Of a stretch of 64,000 nucleotides of DNA, positions 1-11,020 are shown piece by piece. Location of the stretch: assembly GCA_002794735.1 (NCBI GenBank), contig NBAZ01000006.1, positions 1,240,001 to 1,304,000 on the forward strand, given 5' to 3'. Source of the stretch: Pyrrhoderma lamaoense. Lineage: Eukaryota > Basidiomycota > Agaricomycetes > Hymenochaetales > Hymenochaetaceae. The first letter of the stretch is position 1. Each line of letters begins with the position of its first letter. The notes below the pieces were generated by a model. It was not told the DNA's origin, searched no databases, and saw only the letters and a program-made list of their open reading frames with translations. The translations under genes and the position numbers were made by a program.

Positions 1-1453
1 CACGCCTACAAAGATCCCAGATGGTAAGACGACTTGGGCATAAACAGTTCCACTTGCAAGGAACGTTTCCCCGTGAATAGATATTCGCATATCTTGTATT
101 CGTACATGCCTCAGAATTTTGGGTTTGGGATTTGGAGCAGGGAAGACAGCAGGAATCTTCAGACCTGGAAGGATTGGGGAGGCGATCTCTATTGGTGCGT
201 CGATACCACCAAGATAGTCCGAAAGAAAGGTAGAAAGTAGGGGACCCGATGAACGTGGTAATGGAGGTACAGTCCCAAAGATGTTGAGAGAAATATTTGG
301 GTGGGTTGTGATGAACGGTGCAATGTGGCCTGTGGTAACTACAATACCTGTTTGAGATTTATTCACATCCGGTAGAGACACAGAAAATGGTAACTCAGGA
401 ACTTGCGCCTGGAATGACGCAGGGACTGGATCGATTAGAGACGCAGTTGCACGGACCGAGACAGTCCCTTCCGCAGTTGAAACATTGAATGCCTTGAGAG
501 TTAATAGGTCTGAAAGACCAGGAAATGGCGAGCTTGTACCAGGATCTGGCAATCCAGGAAGACTGGGAACTAACGGGAGATCAGATTTTATGTTGAGAAC
601 TTAAATTCGAAAAGAGCCTACCTCTGATACGTATTGGTATAGAAACTAGATCTTGCATGAAATTAAATTTGTTTCTCCAACTAGCCCCGGTTGAAGGTCC
701 ACCACGTACAGTGGCATTGTGAGCATCGAGAACTAATGATACATAGCCCACCTTCCAACTCTCTTGAGCAAAGTATAATAAGTCAGTTGAATTCTTGGTA
801 AAATTCACATGAACAGGAAGAGTTAAACTGGTTAACCAAGACATATCCTCGGGCGTATCCATAGACAATGGTAGTGTAATCGGTGAAGACGTTACATTTG
901 AGAGGAACACACTATCTGAAAGCACAGTGATATCTGATGTAGTAATAGTGATCACTTCTAGCTGACGCACAAATCGGCGGGCAAACATCCTTTGAACGGT
1001 AGTTACGGCAGCTCCAATGCCGTCTCTGTTTTCAGAAGCCAAAACTATGTCTATGGCTTTCCCTGCATCTAGTCCCACTCGTATATCTACTTGAAGCCAT
1101 AAAGAACCTTCAGTGGCGTTGAGCACATTCACACTATCCGGTCCTTGTACGAGCACTGCATGATTCAACACTTCATCTCGTACGGCGTTGGTTATCTTTG
1201 AGTTATAAGAAAGAGATAGCGCGAACACTATAAGTGCGACCAGAAGACACAGTCCCAGGGATGAAACAAAAACTAAGGAGAGTAGGACAAGTAGTCTCCT
1301 TCCACGCTGAGAGACGGAAGGAGTCTGAACTTCCTGGATGAGTGAATGGGAAGAACCTAGTAAAGGTGTAGTCTCTGAAGAATCTTCTGGGTCAGCTCGT
1401 GCCTTTCCTTTCCTTCGTATACTGATTTGTGAGGCCTCCGTGTCAACATCCAT
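1..1453 (-). CDS. Tag1-like DUF3712 vacuolar/membrane protein (partial, runs off left edge)
   Basis: N-terminal part of a type II membrane protein resembling fungal DUF3712 / yeast Tag1 (Ylr173w) proteins, which sit in the vacuole membrane. The ATG is at 1453-1451; an upstream TTG continues the frame but is not a likely start. Residues 1-45 are polar, with a TTPLL-type motif, then RGRR, then one strong membrane segment at about residues 50-75. The rest is a lumenal beta-rich region with many N-x-S/T sites. The first intron starts after codon IRIRG near 620; the next exon (about 580 down to 1) carries SLPDVNKSQTG and NISLNIFGTV. Near 69-72 the frame breaks: adding one base after RIYSRG gives ETFLASGTVYAQVVLP, which fits the family's repeated beta unit, so a one-base loss is likely. 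The rest of the gene is outside the window. Family call moderate to good; vacuolar role by homology only. Confidence 0.7.
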
Positions 1454-1865
1454 CGTCAACGATGCTGAAAAAGCTTACATGTAAAGGAGTTTAAGTAAGA
1501 GGAAAGTAGCACGCTGCACATGGCAACTCAAATTAGGCAAATGATGATTGGCGTTTCAATACTCTTTTTTGTACATCACAATCTGAAAAAATAGCAATAT
1601 TGATAATTATAATATTAATAATTTTGATTTCAAAGGTTCTTAACCATAACTATTATACATGTAGATGCAATGTAATCAGCATGTATTAATCTGATAATTG
1701 TGATTACAAGTGTTATACCCGATAAGCAGATCTGAGATAGTTATGTAGGGCTGAAGAAATCTACACGTGGCACTAAATATTTCATGATCATGTATCATAG
1801 CGAGTAACGCTAGGAAGAAGAGATAATGTGATAAAAAAAAGAAATTAAGGAAAAGAATAATTGTA
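1454..1865. other. AT-rich intergenic region between two minus-strand genes
   Basis: About 410 bp between the Tag1-like start and the NOP53 stop. It is AT-rich (for example 1600-1640 and 1790-1860) with no open frame that resembles a protein. It should hold the Tag1-like promoter and the NOP53 3' end. I see no clear TATA box or repeat. Confidence 0.4.
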
Positions 1866-3485
1866 TTATTCGAAGTGCTTCCAAGCGAATTTTTCCACCA
1901 TCTTTGTAGTTGGTCGTTTCTTTTTTATTCTGTAACGCATGTTAGCAAACACAGATGGATAAAACAGAAGAACATACAAGACGGGCACCCTGGGCTCAAG
2001 AAGAGCGCGATGTTGCATACTGAGATATCTATCTCGGAACAAATTACCCTCCACCTAGTACATACGGTCAATAAATTTGAAACTTCAAGGAGGAGAACAT
2101 TCTTACTTTCAATCCTCTCAAACTCTCCGTCAGATCCTCGCCAAGTTGGACATCAGGAGCTCCTTCTCCAACAATATGTTTTCCGATACGCTGACCTGCT
2201 AGTCCGGAATGTCGAATTTTATCACTTAATTTCGAGTTCCGTTGAATCCTAGCTCGTTGTCGGGCATCAATAGAATTGTAGATAGATTTTTTCATGGATT
2301 TGAGGGTGTGCAATGATGTCAGAAGACGTTTCTTTGCAGCTCTCTCGGCGATTGCTCGTTTCTATCACACCAGAAATCGTCAATCAATCGTGTCAAAAAG
2401 GAATTTCATTCTTACCTCTGCCTTGAGTTTTTCAGCTTTCCGTCTTTGTTGCTTTGTCTTACGGGTAGGTGCCTTTTTAGGTAATGGAGATTCCCCTTCA
2501 CTATCGTTTTCAGATTCAACGCTTTCATTCTTGTCGACGGCCATCCCGAGTGGTACACCAGGTTGTTCATCGGCGAATTGCGTTCTTCGAGCAGCTTCCA
2601 TTTTCTCCTTAACTTCTTTTAGCTTGACAGCTAATTTTTCTTCGTTCTCCGCCTTTTCGTATGCGATATTCAATAGCTCTTGATGAGCTTCTGCACTGGG
2701 GTTATATGACGTGCCCTGATGAGGAAAAACAACAGCAGGAAGCTCAATTTGAGAGCGTAGAGTTGGTACATTAGGGGCCTTAACCGCAGGCTTCTCAACT
2801 AATGGCAATAAAAATTGTTTCTCTTCATCGCCAACTTCCTGCTTTGTTTCGGAACCATTCATACTCCAGACATCGTATTTTCCACTTTCTTTTACTGCAT
2901 GAGAGGGGTTGAGAAGAGCGCTTCCCTGCCCAAGTTTTGTTGGATCTTGTACACTATTGAACGGACCCAAACGTTTCCTTTTCCCGACACGCAGAAGTCT
3001 ATCTTTATCTGACCGAGTGACATATGACCTTTTCTTGGACGAAGAGTCTTGGCGAGAGATCACTGCAGGGACAGCAGAGCGTTGTGCAAGTGACTTGTTA
3101 TATGAAAGCTGAGATTTGTCAAATTTTGGCATACGTTTTCGAACTAGAATGGCACATTGTTAAACATATGCTCTATTTAGTATGTTCTATGCGCATACCT
3201 TCTTCATCTCCTTTGATGTCTATTTGAAAAAGCTCATCATTGGTCTTTGACCGTATAGAAGATCTATAGTTGATAAGTCAGCTTGATAATCACGTCTAAT
3301 GAGCTAGTAAAGACATACCCTGTTTCTCTTTCCTCAGCACGGACTTCCTCTAATCCTGTCTCTACTTCCTCAATGTCTACATGTTTCCTCCAAGCTTTCT
3401 TTCCCTTCCTACTTGGCTGCGAGTATTGTGCCGGATATCCGTTAGAGCCTGTGGTCGACTTTTTCTTGATAGCGGTTACGGCCAT
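1866..3485 (-). CDS. NOP53: Ribosome biogenesis protein Nop53 (GLTSCR2/PICT1 family)
   Basis: Nucleolar 60S assembly factor that recruits the Mtr4-exosome to pre-60S particles. I place six exons: 3485-3319, 3263-3199, 3143-2416, 2361-2107, 2054-1978 and 1929-1866. Family signatures in order are PSRKGKKAWRKHVD near the N-terminus, LFQID in exon 2 (it fits the arch-interacting motif used to bind Mtr4), GTSYNPSAEAHQELL in the middle, a long Lys/Glu-rich coiled coil, then GKHIVGEGAPDVQLGEDL and EGNLFRDRYLSMQHRALLEPR, ending in a basic KKKRPTTKMVEKFAWKHFE. All exon joins keep phase and no frame damage was found. The start is the ATG of MAVTAIKKK. It is head to head with ISY1, 207 bp between the two ATGs. 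High confidence in family; exon ends are by eye. Confidence 0.93.
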
Positions 3486-3692
3486 CGCAGACCCTATAAT
3501 GTTTGTAAAGTGATGAATGGTGAAAATATGTAGGTCTGAGAGATCTAAGGCCTGGGTGAAGATTTGCTATCCCGATACGGATAGCAACACAGCCACTTCA
3601 ACACATGATCTCGCGTCAATATAGTCCGTAAGACATTACCATTACCGTTTACTGCCAGTTGTACCGGGTTCAGGTGCCTATATCTATCAAAA
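3486..3692. promoter_or_regulatory. Shared bidirectional promoter region of NOP53 and ISY1
   Basis: The two start codons, on opposite strands, are only 207 bp apart, so both promoters must lie here. No strong TATA box is seen, which fits housekeeping promoters. Function is inferred from geometry only. Confidence 0.5.
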
Positions 3693-4805
3693 ATGGTACG
3701 TATGGATAGTATAAAATCTTTTTGCCTCAAGTATGATGGCTCACAGAGTATAACTATAGGCTCGTAATGAGGAAAAGGCTCAGTCTATGCTTTACCGCTT
3801 TCGTGAGGCCCAAGCTGCTGAGCTTGGCTTGGGCACCCGGAGTGACCGTCGACCCCGTATGGCAAGTTCGTGTAAGAGCTTAAGAGAGTGCGAAAGGTGG
3901 AGAGGAGAAATTCTTAGAGAAATAAGTCGAAAAGTGTCTAAAATTCAAGACGGTCCGTCTCATCTTCTGCTCCTCGAATGAGGCCAAGTGCTTAAGTAGA
4001 TGTTTATAGCTGGGTTGACGGACTACGAAGTTCGTGACTTGAACGATGAGATCAATAAACTACTTCGTGAAAAAAGACATTGGGAGAACCAAATAGTCGC
4101 TCTTGGTGGTGCCAATTACAGACGAAATGTTGCTATGCTTGATGACGACGGAAAGGAAGTGCCGGGGACAAAAGGTTATAAGTAGGTTCTAGCAGTTATA
4201 ATCAACTGAGTATTCAGAAGTACTGATCTTGGAAAAAGGTACTTTGGCCGTGCAAAGGAGCTACCTGGTGTGAAAGAACTTTTTCAAGGTCGTAAGAAAG
4301 AGGAGGATGAAGAAAATCAAGCTCTGGCTTTCTACAAGAAATTTCAACAACAGGGACCCGCATATTATGGAGACCTAGACGAGAAAGAAGAGCAACTTCT
4401 TAAATTTGAAAAAGAAGTTGAGGAAGAAGGTGAATACAAAAGTCTTCGCAATTGTCTGCGTATATTCGCCAATGCATCTGCTAATTCTGCATCAGAATGG
4501 TTGGAAGCTTGTTCCAACGTTAGGGAAATTTTAGGTTTACAAGAAGATACTGATATACCTATCCCTACAAGACACGAATCACAAGAAAATGCGTCTACGG
4601 ACTCGGGGAAATCATCAGACGTTGACATGAAGTCCCCAGAAGCGGAAGATGTTTCTTTACAGAGTGCACGAACAGTCGCAGCGTTTATCCCTTACCTAGC
4701 TACCAGTGACCTTCTTCCCCAAAACTTCCCACAAAGGAGGAAATGGAAAGTATAATTTTGGGATTGCGCAAACGGGCTCTTGTCGAGGAATACTTTGGCC
4801 AGTGA
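3693..4805 (+). CDS. ISY1: Pre-mRNA splicing factor Isy1
   Basis: Component of the Prp19-associated (NTC) part of the catalytic spliceosome. Exons: 3693-3695, 3760-3952, 4010-4181, 4239-4429, 4496-4805. Exon 1 is only the ATG; it joins exon 2 to read MARNEEKAQSMLYRFREAQ, the standard Isy1 start. Later landmarks are EISRKVSKIQD, LTDYEVRDLNDEINKLLREK, ALGGANYRRN, GYKYFGRAKELPGVKELF and YYGDLDE. The 66-nt intron 4430-4495 is a multiple of three without a stop, so unspliced reading stays open; splicing gives EEEEWLEACSNVREILG. In the last exon the frame changes at 4717-4724: one added C gives LLPPKLPTKEEMESIILGLR and a tail RALVEEYFGQ ending at TGA 4803-4805. A 62-nt intron 4675-4736 would also restore frame but would remove what looks like conserved sequence. 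Family certain; the 3' end structure is probable. Confidence 0.9.
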
Positions 4806-5211
4806 CGAGGTACGATTTGACCTCTGAATTGTTATGTATCTTATGGTTATAATTGTAACAGTAGTAGTTTAGTAATAGTATTAGATATGGTTTTATCTTA
4901 CAAAACACACTTGCGGATCGAACTGAAGTCAATAGTAAACTCAAGGTCTCTTCCTCAGAGCCAATGGGATTAATGGTAATAATTGAGAGCCAAATCTTGG
5001 ACAAGCTTTTCGGAAACTTACGCGTGGGAAAAAGGCTTTAGGCCCGTACTAAGGCCTAGTTTGGGAACTTCCATGCCTACATGATACATGCAACTTACAT
5101 ATTGGATGCTATTCGGGCCTCATATACACCGAGAATGTGTCACTGGGGTCAAAGGCACCCCATCTTCCTTCGACCACCATCACTCCCCTCAGAAGTAGAG
5201 AATCTATCGAA
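4806..5211. other. Intergenic region between ISY1 and the peroxidase gene
   Basis: About 400 bp with ISY1 3' sequence and the peroxidase promoter. An in-frame ATG at 5137 lies upstream of the start I chose at 5212, so part of this may be coding. No repeat or RNA gene is visible. Confidence 0.35.
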
Positions 5212-6317
5212 ATGTGGGCAGTGATAGCAGCATCTAGGATATTTGGAGGCATTGGAGGCTTCCTCAGTTCTTTAGCAAGCAACATTTACGTCTTCTCATG
5301 GGACTTCTCACTATTCTTGTTAAACCTCGTTGCTTTCAAACGTAAAGTAGGGAAAGTCACTTTACAAGGAAACCCTGGTTTTGGAGGAAAGTGGCCAGAA
5401 TACATACCTCCAAATGCTACAGATAGTCGAGGCCCTTGTCCTGCCTTGAATGCTCTTGCAAACCATGGTTAAAAGTCTTCATTACAATCATAGTATACTC
5501 ATATCTAACTTATCTATCATTAGGTCTTTTGCCTCGTGATGGGCGCAATATATCATACAAAGAAATGAGTGTAGTGATTCGGAACACATATAACTTTGCG
5601 CCTTCTTTCTGTTATTTTGTACCGAAATATATGGCCAATCTTCTTACTCGAGACCATACTCGGGATACAATTAACCTGTCCGATATGAACGTACATAATG
5701 GCATAGAACATGATGCATCTCTAACTCGTACGTTAAAATCATGATATACACGTATAAACACTCTCCTTACTAGTTGTGTATGTTTGTTTGTGAACGCTTA
5801 ACAGGACATGACACAAAATTTCAGTTGGACCAATCTAAGCCTGCATTGGATCTGATCGATGATCTTCTGTCATCTGCCACTGGACCAAATAATACGCTTA
5901 CTCCTCATGACCTCTCGGTTGTATCAACAAGGCGACGAGCAGAAGCGCGTGCTCGAAATAGCGAGTTTTCACTCTCAACATTCCACAAGCTATTTGGAAG
6001 CTCAAAGTAAGATCATTCAATATAATTCTTCGAGATCGTCTTAATTAATTGGTTTCTTATAATTGAAATTCCTGCTTGCATTCCTTTATGGAAATAGTTC
6101 CTCGACTTTATTAACAATCTTTGGAGGACGAGTTGATGACATCAAAGTTCTTCTTAAAGAAGAACGCATTCCTGATGGCTGGGAATCTCGTGTTCGAAAC
6201 CCGTTTGGCTTGACGTTTGCTGCATTTAATGTAACTGCTTTCCGTGTTGAGTTAGGAATTGATGAGAGTCCCAAACCAGAAAACGAATTGAGGATGAGAT
6301 CAAAGATCGGGACGTAG
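5212..6317 (+). CDS. Heme-thiolate peroxidase (chloroperoxidase/unspecific peroxygenase family)
   Basis: Member of the fungal heme-thiolate peroxidases, which use H2O2 to oxidise or hydroxylate organic substrates. Exons 5212-5467, 5524-5727, 5805-6006, 6098-6317. The proximal Cys motif is in RGPCPALNALANHG, followed by LLPRDGRNISYKEM, and the distal acid region is NGIEHDASLTR (E-H-D). The end carries RIPDGWESRVRNPFG and LTFAAFNVTAFRVELGI, both usual for the family. The N-terminus starts MWAVIAASRIFGG and has hydrophobic stretches (residues about 3-25 and 30-45) rather than a simple cleavable signal; a start at 5137 adds 25 residues. Each splice keeps phase: GL at the first join, TRHDT at the second, SSNSST at the third. 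Short family type, about 290 residues. Secretion versus membrane anchoring is unresolved. Confidence 0.85.
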
Positions 6318-6743
6318 TAGAGAAGATGGGGTAACTGTGATGAGTATTAATATCAGTGTTAGAAATTGTTTGTATATTTTATCCAGACTTCTTGAGATTT
6401 TCATCATTCTGTAGGGTTCAATCTATCAATTTTTATGACATTTTACTTATGCTCTGAAAACTTTATTTGTTTTTTTGGAAACCTGTTAATCGCTATCTTA
6501 TGTCCAACTCGAACTCATGACCAATACATTTATTCTTTTTCAAATCTCCAGAATAAGACCTGTAAGTAACGAGGTCCTGGTAATCGCTAAATTGCGCACG
6601 ATCGTTATGTTCAAGTAATTATAAACTACTAGCTCAGTCCGAAGATAATCAAAACATTTATCACTAATTACTATGTAGAGTCCAGAACCTAGAGAAAAAG
6701 AGGAACTATTACATGTATCCTATTATGACCCCATTTTGATTAA
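6318..6743. other. Intergenic region between convergent genes
   Basis: About 425 bp of AT-rich sequence between the peroxidase stop and the stop of the minus-strand LysM gene. It should contain both 3' ends. No gene or repeat seen. Confidence 0.35.
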
Positions 6744-7348
6744 TTAAGAGTAGTTGAAAATTTCAAAGCTTGTGCATAAAACCTGAGGTAATTATAATAA
6801 GCATCAAATATCACAAGGTTTCTGACATGTGTAGCATTGTCACTTACTTCTCCGGGGTATATGTTGGAACAATCGGCGTTGAGGTTCGGGTTATTGTTAA
6901 AAAGGGTTGAGGCGGGGATACTGGCCGCTGCCTCGATTGAGGGACAGGTGTTACCGGACTGGACTACGGTTGTAGCAGTACAGTCTTGACCAGTAATACC
7001 AAGGCAGAGGACCTATTATACATTGCCATGCAAGTCAGAGTCATTATATAAGCGACTTATCCAAAAGAATACGTACTTCGCCAACAAAAAGGTTGCTGCA
7101 GTCGGAGTTGATGTTTGTGTTAACATGAGCAAGCTGGAACCTGAATGATGGATGTTACATCAGAAACTTTTCTCCTTAAACTCTGGCATAGTATCAACAT
7201 ACGTAGATACATGGTTCGCAGCAGAGATCCCGTCACAAACGTCTCCTGGCTGAACAGTATAGTTGCGTGCACAGTTTGCGATCTGAGCTGAAACTGAGAG
7301 CACCATGGAGAGTGCTACGGCACTAGCAACAAAGACTTTAGAGAACAT
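6744..7348 (-). CDS. Small secreted protein with two LysM domains (copy 1)
   Basis: Predicted secreted carbohydrate-binding protein; LysM modules bind chitin or peptidoglycan, and fungal examples can act as effectors or in cell-wall biology. Exons (minus): 7348-7203, 7140-7077, 7012-6848, 6782-6744, about 137 residues. A signal peptide MFSKVFVASAVALSMVLSVSA is followed by LysM 1 (CARNYTVQPGDVCDGIS, NTNINSDCSNLFVGEVLCLG) and LysM 2 (CTATTVVQSGNTCPSIEAAA, NNNPNLNADCSNIYPGEVLC). Each module has the Y/T-V-x-x-G-D/N-T/V-C opening and an N-P/I-x-N-x-x-C-x-N close, with paired Cys. All exon joins are in phase. It has a close paralogue at 17375-18030 in the opposite orientation, and both have a TATA box about 100 nt before the ATG. 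Confidence 0.88.
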
Positions 7349-7448
7349 TTTATCGAAATGAAAGAAGAGAATATAGGAGTAAAGAGAAGGTAGGCAGAAC
7401 TAAGGAGGGTCAGAGGACTGCTGAATATTAACGGATGCCATAGAGCAG

Positions 7449-7456
7449 CTTTTATA
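7449..7456 (-). promoter_or_regulatory. TATA box of LysM copy 1
   Basis: TATAAAAG on the minus strand, about 100 nt upstream of the ATG at 7348. The same element stands at a similar distance before the second LysM gene. Typical of strongly regulated fungal genes; function inferred. Confidence 0.6.
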
Positions 7457-8569
7457 CATTATTCTTCGGACACCAAACGAGTCAATACATGTGTGTACGT
7501 GCGAAAGAACCAAATATGATACAGTCAAACCGAGTTAGCTTGAGTTGACAAAGTAGCGTGTGTAGAAGCTATTTACGGGTAATGACTTGCGGTAGATCCC
7601 CCTGGCGTTCATATGGGCGCTGCGGTAGCGCTCAGCAAGCGATTTTCTTGAATAAGGGCCAATGTGGCTTTCAGGTTGTACTTGCACAGCCTCTCGCAAC
7701 CATCTACTTTAAGAGCAATATGGATATGTAGAATTGTTGAGCTTAAGTTTAACTTTCACTTAACCAAGACAAAACACAGTACTAGACGATGCCTTTCTCC
7801 GTTGAGTGCGCGTGAATAAGTAACATTTTGATTCAGCGCCTACAGTCTCGTAATAATTGTAGGAACTGATTTCGGATTGACAGACAAATGTTGTCCACAC
7901 TTCTTTCAATTTTTATACAAAGGCTCCTCGGATTCAGGCAGCTTCACAAATCCGTAAGCAGTGCCTGTAAGAATGTTTCCTGATGCCCGAGGTTGACACC
8001 GCGGGCAAGATATCAGAAGCTAGAAGAGAGAAGATTGTTCGTCCCTGCTTATGTGTTGAGTTGATACTTCTCGACAAAAAAATAAGAAGGTTAGTATGAA
8101 GCCCCGAAAACTGGTATAACCGGACTAAGAGTTTCAGTACGTTCTTGTTGATGGTGAAACATCGTGACTGATGTTCATATAGACTGCTCGATTCAACCAC
8201 TAAATCAAAAGATGCATGCATAGATAAAGTACAATTTCTATTTCTCCTATTTTTCCCGGTCTAAATGTTAAAAATTCGAGTTTGAACGGTCTGGATATAA
8301 GACTGAGTGGAAATAATGAGTGGATATCGTGATTACTCCAAAAGTGACGATGATACTGGGAAAATGCGTGTTGTTGTTGTACATTTATGTGCGTTATGAC
8401 TATTATTGATCATTAGTGTTGAGAATTGTCGTGCGGTATGTGAGTATATTATAAGTGACAAAAGATCCAGCTTTTTCGGAAACGGAAGATAGGTAGACAC
8501 AAACATAAAATAGTCATGGCGTCGACGTGAAGAACGACAAATCGATCAACGGCGGGAACTCCGATCTTT
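7457..8569. other. Gene-free region between LysM copy 1 and AMSH
   Basis: About 1.1 kb. Short open frames exist (for example minus 8221-7934) but show no family motif, signal peptide or splice-consistent extension. It probably contains the upstream region of the LysM gene and the 3' end of the AMSH gene. Nothing else seen. Confidence 0.35.
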
Positions 8570-10811
8570 TCAGCGTAGATCCACAATCTCAAGTGGCATA
8601 TCTTTCATTTGCACATGTCCCTTGTCGGCATCCTATAATTAATACTGGAGGTTCAGTAACAAAGAATTCCACGTGTTTGTAATTTACTTACAGTATATAT
8701 AGGCAACTCGGGATGGGGATGAAAAGCATTTTTCTGATCGCAGGACAAGATTGTTAGAAGGCCAGGTGGGTCTGTCAAACGAAAAATGCCAAAATTTGGG
8801 GTATGTTGAGGGGCACAAACAACGGCAAATGCCTCGGGAAGCATCCGCTGATAGCCAGAGTGTGTATGAAGATCCACCGAGGACATAAAGCCTATATACA
8901 AAATATTAAGAGTGATTTTACATTAGACATGAACAATCCTTACATGATTGCGTGGGATGAGTGTGTATCTGGAGTAGCGATGTCAGTCACTATATACATA
9001 ATGACTATGTATATTGAATCTTACCCATCCGATGGTCATCAAAGAGCGTGATTCCGAGAATTCAAGAACTAATTCCTCTTCATCCATACTACATGTATCA
9101 CTAGTAGAATGTTGCCTAGGTATCAGCAGTGTAGTGACAACATATCTATTATTTCTCTGTTTCCCAAGCAATAGCCCACAGGTTTCCCGGTTCTTAGCGG
9201 TATTTACAGAAGCAATGGACAAGAAGCGTGGTAGTACGGCACGAGGAAAGTGGACAGTCTTAAGACCTTTATACTCTTGCTCTTCGTGCTTTTCTACTGT
9301 TGTCACGGAATCTGAAACCGATGTAGGCGAAGTGGAATAGAACCCATTGTGCAAAGATGGTGCATGTGGGAACGATTGGGGGGTATCGTATTGTGGACGT
9401 TGAGAAAAAGAGGGATAGGGCGTGATTGTAGTTGGACGGATAGGAGAATGAGTATGTTGAGGAGGTTCCCTAGGACCATACATATATGCACGATCACGTT
9501 GTGGATGATCATTAGTAGCAGGGATAGGTTGAGAAGGAGCTGGGAGTATGTTCTGGTATAAAACTGTTGTCGGCGGGATGCTCTCATTAATTGTGGATGT
9601 ATACTGTAAGGGTGGATTAAACATTGACTGAGTAGACGGCGTATATCCTTGCGTTCGTTGATGTGTCGTCATGAGTTGAGGATAGGAAACTGGACTTATA
9701 GAAGGGGGTGGGGCAGACGTCGTTGTTATAGGTGGAAGAGGTCTAGTTCAATTCAGTCATTATTTACTAAGCCAAAGCTAATAAGGCATACGTACCCACC
9801 AAAAGGCGAATCAAACAAAATTTGAGGACCAATATTGAGTTCAGCAACTCTTTTGTTCAGGTGATTAATAATGCCTTCCTCGGTCTCAGCATCAGTTGCA
9901 TCACCATCATACCGCCGTGGGCTTTCTAATGGTAGCAGAGGTGGCAAATCAAACTCGCTTCTACTTGACATTTGAGCCGAAATTTGTCTAGGAGCAACTA
10001 CGGTAGGGACTGGCATAGAAACTGGACCCATAGATACGACAGGACGAGAGGGCAATCCTGTATTATAAACTAGTTCCTTGCGAGCAGCACGAGCATTTTC
10101 TTCGGATTCACGTTGGCGACGTAGTATCCCTTCTTGCTCAGTTCTGGTCTGTTGAGAAGGGCGTGGTTTGCATATTATTTGAGGCCCTTCACGAGTACGA
10201 GCTTTTTCTGCAGAGGAATCGGGATACCTTATTTGTTTATCATCTTTTTTACGACTATTCATACTAGGCCTTCTAGAAGGCGTATCTCCCTGTTTTATAT
10301 CCGAGTTGAAAGAGCTTGGAGGAGGCTGCGGACGCGCAGTCGAGCTAACACCGTAAGCTTGAGCAGCTTCCCAAGCATTATGCCGATCGATTAGAGGTGG
10401 TTTCAGTAAACTCATTCTATCGAGAACACCTTTTCCTTTCTGTGTTATCTGTTTAGCATAAAAACAAACGTTGCGAAGGAAAGGATATATATATACTTAC
10501 CGAGATCAATGTGTCTCGTTGAGCTTGATCGAGTCTAACATTGTAGTCTCTATGCGTTGGAATCTTGTCGAGTATTAGAGTTGCAGCCCGTGCATATTCT
10601 ACAAAAGCATTCTCATAATCTCCGTGAGAGTCAAGAGCTTGAGCCTGATGTCGCGCTTTCTCAGCAACCTTAAGCCAGAATTTGAAGTCTTTAGTTGGAT
10701 CCCAAACGAATTCAGCTCGTTGGCAAGTTCCTGGATGGAGGGTGGTCTCGAGACCTGACCTGAAGTAAAGCTCGAGAACGCTCGAGCATGTCCACTGTCA
10801 AGGGTGGTCAT
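8570..10811 (-). CDS. AMSH/Sst2-type JAMM deubiquitinase
   Basis: Zinc metalloprotease that removes Lys63-linked ubiquitin chains on endosomes (AMSH/STAMBP; Sst2 in fission yeast). The N-terminal USP8-dimer/MIT-like region reads RPPSIQELAN, then FVWDPTKDFKFWLKVAEKAR and NAFVEYARAATLILDKIP. A long disordered Pro/Ser/Gln-rich middle follows (about 10430-9250). The JAMM domain contains FLSIASVNTAKNRETCGLLLG, IHTHPTQSCFMSSVDLHTHS, AFAVVCAPQHTPNFGIFRL and the end PIYTDADKGHVQMK. The catalytic HTHP plus SSVD are intact. HTHP lies in a 25-nt exon, 8968-8944. The last exon is 8632-8570. One base seems lost near 10719: adding one turns ELANEL into ELANRAEFVWDP, the expected reading. It is head to head with the GT90 gene, 209 bp apart. 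Confidence 0.9.
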
Positions 10812-10971
10812 TTTTGTTTGCTAAGAAGCTCAGCGATGTGATGTTGGAAGATGAATGGTATACTAACAAACCTTGGCTGTGCTGTTAATTACAACGCACG
10901 CCCGAATAAGCTTATCCGTGGGATGTACATACCATATTTGTAAGCGATAATCTAACCCAGAGAGACGACGC

Positions 10972-10990
10972 GACCGTCACAGTGACGGTC
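10972..10990. repeat. Perfect 19-bp inverted repeat in a divergent promoter
   Basis: GACCGTCAC-A-GTGACGGTC, two perfect 9-bp arms around one base, in the 209-bp gap between the AMSH and GT90 start codons. It ends 30 bp before the GT90 ATG. Could be a binding site for a dimeric regulator or part of the GT90 5' leader; no factor can be named. Confidence 0.6.
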
Positions 10991-11020
10991 CCCCGTTAAC
11001 CTGTAAGTACGGTCTGGACA

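Noticed and set aside
4675..4736. A 62-nt intron instead of a lost base in ISY1
   Set aside because: Phase would work, but it removes AAFIPYL and LLPPKLPTK, which look conserved in relatives, and the same kind of one-base loss occurs in many other genes here. Not fully excluded.
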